Assembly: GCA_031404155.1 (NCBI GenBank)
Contig: JANNGZ010000334.1
Coordinates: 1 to 5,590 of the forward strand
Length of the DNA: 5,590 nucleotides
Direction of reading: 5' to 3'
Source: JANNGZ01 sp031404155
GTDB lineage: Bacteria > Pseudomonadota > Gammaproteobacteria > Burkholderiales > Burkholderiaceae_C
The notes beneath the pieces were generated by a model. The model was given only the letters and a program-made list of their open reading frames with translations, did not search any database and was not told the origin of the DNA. Shown here in pieces: positions 1 to 5,590 of the stretch; position 1 is the stretch's first letter, and the number at the start of each line of letters is the position of its first letter. Position numbers and translations under genes: made by a program.

Positions 1-1115
<1,115 letters not shown>

Positions 1116-1186
1116 ACCCAGCCCGTGGGCCGCGATGCCTTCGTCGCAGCCATCGCAGAGGGGCGACTCGCGGGGTGCACAACCGT

Positions 1187-1387
1187 TCAGACACACGCCT
1201 CGGTGACCGTGTGCTGGTGTCCGTCACCCACGCTCGAAGTCACCGTCACCATCGACCCGGCTTTCAACTGCGCCAGCTGCGCGGCGCTGAAGGTGACCGA
1301 GTGGGTGTGCACGGCGCCGCCCTGGATGTCGTAGGTGCGCGGGGTCAGGGAGTCGAGGCACGGCACGCCGGCGCGCTGGCGCGCCAT
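1187..1387 (-). pseudogene. Remnant of a small His-rich secreted/lipoprotein-like protein (C-terminal half)
   Basis: This minus-strand frame ends at TGA 1187-1189. It encodes TYDIQGG, then VHTHSVTFSAAQLAQLKAG, then VTVTSSVGDGHQHTVTEACV. From memory, these paired H-x-H patches around a Thr/Val-rich core match the C-terminal half of short uncharacterised exported proteins of Burkholderiales, which normally begin with a signal peptide and an earlier H-x-H stretch. Both of those are absent here. The first in-frame ATG inside the gap (1385-1387) gives only 66 residues, has no convincing Shine-Dalgarno sequence, and lies in the loop of a GC-rich hairpin. An ATG at 1441 gives 84 residues but overlaps the end of the patatin-like gene. 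I read it as a truncated relic whose 5' half was lost when the present junction formed. It could instead be a short expressed protein translated from the patatin mRNA, whose stop is 14 bases upstream of the ATG. Function unknown; the His pairs suggest metal binding only by inference. Confidence 0.55.
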
Positions 1388-1399
1388 CGAAGCCAGCGC
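1373..1399 (-). terminator. GC-rich hairpin just after the patatin-like gene; weak terminator candidate
   Basis: A perfect 8-bp inverted repeat, GCGCTGGC (1373-1380) and GCCAGCGC (1392-1399), with an 11-base loop starts two bases after the TGA (1402-1404) of the minus-strand gene. Position and stem strength suit transcription termination or 3'-end protection. No T-run follows the stem on either strand, so it is not a textbook intrinsic terminator. A third arm at 1415-1421 can compete for pairing. Confidence 0.35.
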
Positions 1400-1401
1400 T
1401 C

Positions 1402-4400
1402 TCAGATCCCGCCCGCGCTGGTGCCCTGCGGCGGCAGCCACAGCTCGATCATGCGTTCGCTGCTCTTGACCTGCAGGCTCTTGGGCAGCTCGCCGACCCA
1501 GACTTCGCGTTCGCCGCCGCTGACACGCCAGGCGGCACTCACCGTGGCGCGCAGCGACTGCGCGCAGGGCTCGTCGGCCTTGCGGTGCACGATGAAGGTG
1601 GGCTGGGGCCAGGGCACCGGCTTGCGCTGTTGGCGCAACTCCGAACTGCGGCTCACGTTTTCGATCGGCGCCACCTGCACGTTGGCGCCGACCTCGGCCT
1701 GCAAGCGCTGGCGCAAGAGCGCGGCGAGCCGCCGCGAGGGTTCGTCGTAAACCTGCACATAGATGCGCAGCGGCTCGCTGGCGTCCGCGGTGCAGGCCCG
1801 AGCGGCCGGCGCCGCGGCCGGGCTCGGCGGGCTCTCCGGTTTGCGCTCCGGGCTTGCGGTCGCAGCGGCTTCGCCGGCCGCCGCGCCGCCGCCGGCTCCT
1901 GCGTCACCACTCGCTGCCGGCGCCGCACTCGCGGGGCGTGCCGCCGGCTCCAGCGGCTCCCGCTCGGCGGGCGGCGCCGCCGGCGCTTTCGCTGCACCGC
2001 TCGCCGCCACCGCCACCGCCGCGTCGCGCTGCCACAGCGCCAACAGCCGCTGCCAGGCCACCTGGGCGGTCATCGTCTTGCGCTCGACCGGGTGCCAGTA
2101 ACTCAGCGCGTCCACCGACGCCAGCGGCTTGCCGACCACGCTGCAGATGCCGCCACCGGCCTGATGGCGCACCGCTTCGCCACAGTCTTCGTTGGGCAAG
2201 GCCACGGTGTTCTCGCACTTTTCGCGGGTGCGTTCGAGCAGGCGCTGCACCGACACCCTCTCGATCGGCAACAGTGACGGGCTGGCCGAGAGGTCACGCA
2301 GCAGCGACACCTGCAGCGTCACATGGTCGGGCACCTTGGGGCAGGCGAAGTTCACCTCCGAGAGCGCCTTGGAGACCTCGGTGAAAACGCTGCGCACCTC
2401 GTTGCGCTGCGTGGTCTCGTTCTGGCGCACCTGCTCGCCCACCTGCCACAGGCTGAGCAGCAGGGTGCCCGAGGCGCCGACGCCGATGGTGGTGCCCAGT
2501 GCGGTGCTCTTGGCCGCGCGGCGCCAGGCGGGCTCCTTGTCGCCGTCGCTCGCGGGGGTGGCCTGGCGCACGCTCTGGCGCAGCGCCGCGGGGGCCGCGA
2601 GGTCGAGCTGCACCCGGCGCAGCCAGCCGGGCAGGCGGGCCAGGCCACTCTCGTGCAGCGCGCTGCCGGCGTCCTCGCCGAGGCGGTGGTAACTCTCCCA
2701 CTGCGCCTCGTCGAAAAACTGGTCGCCGGTCGATTCGTGCGGGAACGAGGGGTGGCGCATCGCGTAGGCGAGCAGGTCCACATCGAGCGCGCCGTGCAAC
2801 GTCGGCTTGACCACCAGCAGCGTGCCGTGGTGCTCCAGCGCATTCGGCCTGGCGCGGGGGTAGCGCACCCGCGCCAGCATCACGCCGCGCACCGAGTGGT
2901 TGTCGGCCATGTCCTCGGGCGAAAGCACCTTGAGCGGGCTGCCGCGCAGCTTGAAGCGCAGCTCGGCCTCGTGGCGCGGGTAGAACTCGATCTCGGCACC
3001 GAGGTCGATGCGCGCCTTGCGCACCAGGTTCTCCAGGTCGTTGAACTCGTAGCGGCCGTCGGCGCCGCAGTCGGCCAGGATGATGAAGTCCAGCTCGCGC
3101 TTGAGCAACGCATAGACGCCGGTGTTCTCGAAGTGGCCGCCGTCGGAGAGGTACCACCAGGGCCGCGCGCGGCCGAAGAAGCTGGCCGTGGCCTCGGCCC
3201 ACAACATCATCGGCTTGACCAGCAGCGCCCAGGAAGCCGCGATGCGGCGCTCGCGCGGCGACGCGGGAGGCGCCGGCGGCGCACCCGCTTCGGCACGCAC
3301 CCGGGGCGCGCGCACCCAATGGCCCAGACGCACCCCGAGCAGGAACAAGAGCAGCGCCCAGCCGCGCGAGGTGTAGGAGCCGGCCCCTGGCGACGCGGCG
3401 GCGCCGGAGATCGCGATCCAGCGGCCCAAGGTGCCCAGCTCGGGCACCTCCTCATCGTTCCTGCCCAGTTCGGGCACCTCCTCATTGTTCCTGCCCAGTT
3501 CGGGCACCTCCTCATCGTTCCTGCCCAGCCCGTCGATCTGCGCGTCGTCCTGGCGCAGTTCGGGCATCTTTTCCGTGGCCGCGCTCACTGCCCTCGCCGC
3601 CTCCTCTCGCTTGCCCACCACGGGCTCGACGCGGGGTGCTTGGCAGAAGTCGATGCGCCCGCTCACGCCGATCTCCATCGACGCCGGCAGCACGGTCAGC
3701 AAGGTGCCCTTGCGGTCGGCGTTGAAGAGGCCGCTGGAGTCGTCGCGGGTCTGGTTCAGGCAGGTGTTGATCAGGTGCAGCGGCCCGCCGCGGCGCTCGG
3801 GGCGGTAATGGTCGAGTTCGACATCGTCTTCGGGCACCACCTGGGTCACGTCGGCGGCGGCGTTGCTGGCCTCGGGTTGAAGCACCGGCCGGCGCGGGTT
3901 GCCCACCGAGAGATACGCCCGCACCAGGCGCGCGCGGTAAAAACTGTGCAGCGACGAGGCATTGGCCATGCCCTCGTTGGCCGAGGTGGCGAACCACCAG
4001 AGCAGGCACAAAAGCGCCAGGCCGATCGCACGCCAAAGCGGCGGTACTTCGAGCAGCGCGTCGAAGGGTTGTGAGGTGAAGAGCAGCCACTGCGCCACCA
4101 CCAGCCAGAAGCACAAGAGGCCGAGCACCGCCAGCGTGCCCGCGGCATTGAGCAGGCGCGGCCCCCAGGCTTTGGCGGTGCTGCCGCCGCCACCCTGGGC
4201 GAGCAGCTGTTGCAGCGGCTGCGCCAGCGCGCGCATCAACAGCACCGTCAAACCACCGATGCCGAGGCCGCCGAGCAACCAGTCGTGGTCGGCCAGCGCC
4301 ACTTCGAGCATCCACCAGCTCAGCAGGTCGAGCGCGCCGACGGCCAGCAAGGCCGCGCCGATGCGCAAGGCCAGCGCCAGCGCGGCGGTGAAGCGGTTGC

Positions 4401-5313
4401 GCAGCCGCGCCACCGCGAGGCCGCGGCGCTCGCTGCTCCATGAAATCCAGAGCAACGTGGTCGAGAGCCCGAGCACCAGCGACCAGCCCGCGAGCAAGGC
4501 AAACGGCGTCCAGTTCAAGCCCTGGCGCAGCGCTGGCAACAGGCCCAGGCGCCAGGCCAGCCAGCTGAGCGCGCCCGCCGATGCGGCCAGCACGAGCGTG
4601 ATCAGGAGGTCGCGCCGGGCGTAGCGGCGCGCATGCGCCTTGGGCAGGGGCCCCTCGCGGGCAAGCCAGTAGCCGAACATCAAGCCGGGCACGCTGAACG
4701 ACAACCAGGCCGCCGCCAGCGGCCACCACAGCGTGCGCCAGGGTGCCCACGCCTTGGCGTCCAGCGCGTTGGTGCTCACCTGCCACAGGTGCGGTGCGCA
4801 GACCAACAAGCTCGCCAGCAGCGCCGCGAGGGACAGCTCGGCATGCATCGCGACAAACGCGCGCAGGTAGGTGACCAGGCCCAGTCCGGCGTCGCGCACG
4901 CCCGAGGGCGCGAGGTAGCGGCCGTTGCGGCGCAACCAGTCGAGCACCGGCGAGCGGTTCGAGGCCAGCAGCGCCTGCGCGTCGCGCACCCCCAGCGCCA
5001 GCACCAGGCGGCCGAACATGGCGCCGATGTAGCCGCCGCCCGAGACGGTGGAGAGGTAGTCCAGCCGCGGCAGCAAACCGCGTTGCGCCAGCCCGCGCAG
5101 CAAGCCGAGGCAGAAGGTGGCGGCGCGGATGCCGCCGCCCGACAGCGCCAGGCCCACCGTGGGCAGCTCACGGATCGGATCGTTCAGCCGCTCGCCATGG
5201 GCGCGCACCATCTGTTCGGGGTCGCGCCGCAGGCCCGCGGCGCGGCGGCGGCGCAGCAGCGCCACGCGCTCGCCGCGCCACCAGGGCTCGTCTTCGATGT
5301 GGCGCGGGGTCAT
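1402..5313 (-). CDS. Giant membrane-embedded patatin-like phospholipase (1303 aa)
   Basis: Predicted lipid acyl hydrolase of the patatin family (Ser-Asp dyad), probably acting at the inner membrane. The start at ATG 5311-5313 is chosen because AGGA lies 6 bases upstream and a good promoter lies just beyond; an ATG at 5439 would start upstream of that promoter. Seen in order: oxyanion-hole motif ALSGGGIRA (57-64); nucleophile S91 in STVSGGG, with Thr for the first Gly of G-x-S-x-G; eight predicted membrane helices (near 158-178, 196-216, 235-255, 271-291, 310-332, 345-361, 390-412, 427-444); SLHSFYRARLVRAYL (454-468) and PLHLINTCLN (511-520), family-like; an acidic repeat linker (597-627); catalytic D724 in SDGGHFENTG; ADCGAD and KARIDLGAEIEF; FPHESTGDQFFDEAQWESY (857-875); a ninth helix (about 937-957); a six-Cys tail with an Ala/Pro linker (about 1097-1177); and a terminal alpha/beta-like domain (1180-1295). 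It is far longer than the usual 250-350 residues of simple bacterial patatins. The natural lipid substrate is unknown. Confidence 0.9.
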   Translation of the reverse strand: MTPRHIEDEPWWRGERVALLRRRRAAGLRRDPEQMVRAHGERLNDPIRELPTVGLALSGGGIRAATFCLGLLRGLAQRGLLPRLDYLSTVSGGGYIGAMFGRLVLALGVRDAQALLASNRSPVLDWLRRNGRYLAPSGVRDAGLGLVTYLRAFVAMHAELSLAALLASLLVCAPHLWQVSTNALDAKAWAPWRTLWWPLAAAWLSFSVPGLMFGYWLAREGPLPKAHARRYARRDLLITLVLAASAGALSWLAWRLGLLPALRQGLNWTPFALLAGWSLVLGLSTTLLWISWSSERRGLAVARLRNRFTAALALALRIGAALLAVGALDLLSWWMLEVALADHDWLLGGLGIGGLTVLLMRALAQPLQQLLAQGGGGSTAKAWGPRLLNAAGTLAVLGLLCFWLVVAQWLLFTSQPFDALLEVPPLWRAIGLALLCLLWWFATSANEGMANASSLHSFYRARLVRAYLSVGNPRRPVLQPEASNAAADVTQVVPEDDVELDHYRPERRGGPLHLINTCLNQTRDDSSGLFNADRKGTLLTVLPASMEIGVSGRIDFCQAPRVEPVVGKREEAARAVSAATEKMPELRQDDAQIDGLGRNDEEVPELGRNNEEVPELGRNDEEVPELGTLGRWIAISGAAASPGAGSYTSRGWALLLFLLGVRLGHWVRAPRVRAEAGAPPAPPASPRERRIAASWALLVKPMMLWAEATASFFGRARPWWYLSDGGHFENTGVYALLKRELDFIILADCGADGRYEFNDLENLVRKARIDLGAEIEFYPRHEAELRFKLRGSPLKVLSPEDMADNHSVRGVMLARVRYPRARPNALEHHGTLLVVKPTLHGALDVDLLAYAMRHPSFPHESTGDQFFDEAQWESYHRLGEDAGSALHESGLARLPGWLRRVQLDLAAPAALRQSVRQATPASDGDKEPAWRRAAKSTALGTTIGVGASGTLLLSLWQVGEQVRQNETTQRNEVRSVFTEVSKALSEVNFACPKVPDHVTLQVSLLRDLSASPSLLPIERVSVQRLLERTREKCENTVALPNEDCGEAVRHQAGGGICSVVGKPLASVDALSYWHPVERKTMTAQVAWQRLLALWQRDAAVAVAASGAAKAPAAPPAEREPLEPAARPASAAPAASGDAGAGGGAAAGEAAATASPERKPESPPSPAAAPAARACTADASEPLRIYVQVYDEPSRRLAALLRQRLQAEVGANVQVAPIENVSRSSELRQQRKPVPWPQPTFIVHRKADEPCAQSLRATVSAAWRVSGGEREVWVGELPKSLQVKSSERMIELWLPPQGTSAGGI
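1783..2025 (-). other. Low-complexity Ala/Pro/Gly-rich linker inside the patatin-like protein
   Basis: Residues about 1097-1177 are almost wholly Ala, Pro, Gly, Ser and Glu, including PAAPPAEREP and GAGGGAAAGEAAATA. They join the Cys-containing post-membrane segment to the terminal domain. The stretch is probably disordered and, if the predicted topology holds, periplasmic. Its simple-sequence DNA explains several long shadow frames on both strands here. Confidence 0.8.
3433..3528 (-). repeat. In-frame 30-bp tandem repeat, three units plus a 6-bp partial
   Basis: Units at 3433-3462, 3463-3492 and 3493-3522 are followed by a 6-base partial (3523-3528). Unit 3 differs from each of the other two by a single base: one change is silent, the other swaps Asp for Asn. 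Each unit encodes the ten residues RNDEEVPELG, making a strongly acidic linker at residues about 597-627 of the patatin-like protein. A diverged relative, MPELRQDD, is encoded just upstream (about 3544-3570), so the array probably expanded from native linker sequence. The length of 30 bp preserves the frame at any copy number. Confidence 0.95.
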
Positions 5314-5319
5314 CGGCGG

Positions 5320-5323
5320 TCCT
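5320..5323 (-). promoter_or_regulatory. Shine-Dalgarno AGGA for the patatin-like gene
   Basis: On the minus strand AGGA is followed by six bases (CCGCCG) and then ATG at 5313. This is normal ribosome-binding spacing and decides the start in favour of the 1303-residue form over the upstream in-frame ATG at 5439. Confidence 0.75.
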
Positions 5324-5341
5324 GTGGTGGGATTGCGGCGC

Positions 5342-5370
5342 ACTCTAGGCGCGCTGCGCCGGTCTGTCAG
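5342..5370 (-). promoter_or_regulatory. Sigma70-type promoter of the patatin-like gene
   Basis: On the minus strand, a -35 box CTGACA (5365-5370, 5 of 6 to TTGACA) is separated by exactly 17 bases from a -10 box TAGAGT (5342-5347, 4 of 6 to TATAAT). Transcription would start near 5335, giving a leader of about 22 bases that contains the Shine-Dalgarno sequence. The spacer holds a short inverted repeat, GGCGC-GCT-GCGCC (5348-5360), which could be an operator or chance in GC-rich DNA. Confidence 0.6.
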
Positions 5371-5446
5371 TCCCGACGATGTAGGGAATGGACCGCTCCC
5401 TGCGCTCGCGGCACCGACGCAGTGGCGCCGCGAACCCATGCGCCGC

Positions 5447-5452
5447 TATCAT
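5447..5452 (+). promoter_or_regulatory. Probable -10 box for the divergent right-edge gene
   Basis: TATCAT matches TATAAT at 5 of 6 positions and lies 25 bases before the ATG at 5478. A start near 5459 would give a leader of about 19 bases. No good -35 box is visible at 16-18 bases (the best is a poor TGGCGC at 5423-5428), so an activator or a weak promoter is likely if the site is real. Confidence 0.4.
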
Positions 5453-5477
5453 GGCCGGTTGCCCTTTTGACGCCCCG

Positions 5478-5590
5478 ATGAACAAGCCCGTGCCCAATTT
5501 GGCCGACGCGATCCGCGTGCAACCTGAGGCGAACGCGATTCGCGCGCACCACGAGGCGAACGCGATTCGCGCGCACCACGAGGCGAACGC
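5478..5590 (+). CDS. Start of an unidentified gene, cut by the window edge
   Basis: An ATG at 5478-5480 opens a frame to the window end with 37 complete codons. It begins MNKPVPNLADAIRVQP and then runs into copies of the nine-residue repeat EANAIRAHH. Supporting a real start are its position just downstream of a -10-like TATCAT and its divergence from the patatin-like gene across 164 bases of intergenic DNA. Against it, no Shine-Dalgarno sequence is visible in the bases before the ATG, and the repeat-derived peptide is not recognisable as any domain. The true start could lie beyond the repeats, making this stretch a repeat-filled leader. The product cannot be named from what is visible. Confidence 0.4.
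   Translation, partial: MNKPVPNLADAIRVQPEANAIRAHHEANAIRAHHEAN
5526..5590 (+). repeat. 27-bp tandem repeat, two perfect units plus a partial, continuing out of the window
   Basis: Units at 5526-5552 and 5553-5579 are identical, and the last 11 bases (5580-5590) begin a third. The preceding 27 bases (5499-5525) match the unit at about 18 of 27 positions, so they look like a diverged unit or the native seed sequence. Each unit contains a small inverted repeat, GCGAA-CGCGA-TTCGC. On the plus strand it reads in frame as EANAIRAHH; on the minus strand the same DNA reads VRANRVRLV. Total copy number cannot be known from this window. Confidence 0.93.

Noticed and set aside
1117..1130. Short inverted repeats (CCCA/TGGG, GCCC/GGGC) just after the recQ stop as a terminator
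   Set aside because: Only 4-bp stems with no T-run; too weak to call in GC-rich DNA.
2294..3319. 341-codon minus-strand frame overlapping the patatin-like gene
   Set aside because: It is an alternative frame of the region that encodes the D724 block; composition is Arg/Ala/Gly/Pro-rich, typical of a frame-shifted shadow.
2323..4074. 583-codon open frame on the plus strand opposite the patatin-like gene
   Set aside because: It is antisense to well-defined patatin motifs, its product is Gln/Ala/Arg/His-rich with no recognisable domain, and long antisense frames are expected in DNA this GC-rich.
3512..4786. 424-codon minus-strand frame overlapping the patatin-like gene
   Set aside because: It lies in another frame of the same strand within the real gene; its product is Arg/Ala/Gly-rich low complexity without motifs.
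1402..5313. The patatin gene as a CBASS effector (CapV-like) or other known defence system
   Set aside because: CapV-type effectors are small soluble patatins beside a CD-NTase gene. This protein is 1303 residues with membrane helices, and no such partner is visible in the window.
5314..5439. Upstream in-frame extension of the patatin-like gene to ATG 5439
   Set aside because: The promoter at 5342-5370 and the AGGA at 5320-5323 place the start at 5313; the extra 42 residues look like translated intergenic DNA.
4633..5481. 282-codon plus-strand frame across the patatin N-terminus and intergenic region
   Set aside because: It is antisense to the GGGIRA and STVSGGG catalytic motifs and runs through the divergent promoters; the product is Gln/Arg/Ala-rich without domains.
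5367..5579. 70-codon minus-strand frame through the right-edge repeats
   Set aside because: It consists of the repeat read on the other strand followed by intergenic DNA and overlaps the patatin promoter; no start signal or domain supports it.

Overview
The window is very GC-rich, with dense G/C third positions and long shadow frames on both strands. The RecQ sequence, the small His-rich protein remnant and the 27-bp tandem repeats at the right edge fit a betaproteobacterium, most likely Burkholderiales. This placement is inferred from sequence style and recalled family resemblance, not from a search.

Layout. Positions 1-1115 (+) hold the last 370 codons of recQ, the 3'-5' DNA helicase: the end of the helicase core, the zinc/winged-helix RQC region and one HRDC domain. 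Positions 1116-1401 are a convergent gap with no intact gene. It holds a minus-strand remnant (1187-1387) that looks like the C-terminal half of a small His-rich secreted protein family, and a GC-rich inverted repeat just past the next gene's stop codon. Positions 1402-5313 (-) are one very large gene for a 1303-residue membrane-embedded patatin-like phospholipase. Positions 5314-5477 are a divergent promoter region. Positions 5478-5590 (+) are the first codons of an unidentified gene that runs at once into 27-bp tandem repeats and leaves the window.

The main object is the patatin-like protein. Its catalytic Ser (residue 91) and Asp (residue 724) lie 633 residues apart because an eight-helix membrane module and an acidic repeat linker sit between them. 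Charge distribution fits all eight helices, so both catalytic residues should face the cytoplasm. A ninth helix then carries a Cys-containing, Ala/Pro-linked C-terminal region to the periplasm. A good sigma70-type promoter and a Shine-Dalgarno sequence fix the start at 5313.

The genes do not form an operon: recQ and the patatin gene converge, and the patatin gene and the right-edge gene diverge. I see no CRISPR array, tRNA, rRNA, transposase, or recognisable defence partner such as a CD-NTase. Any functional link between recQ and the phospholipase would be speculation.
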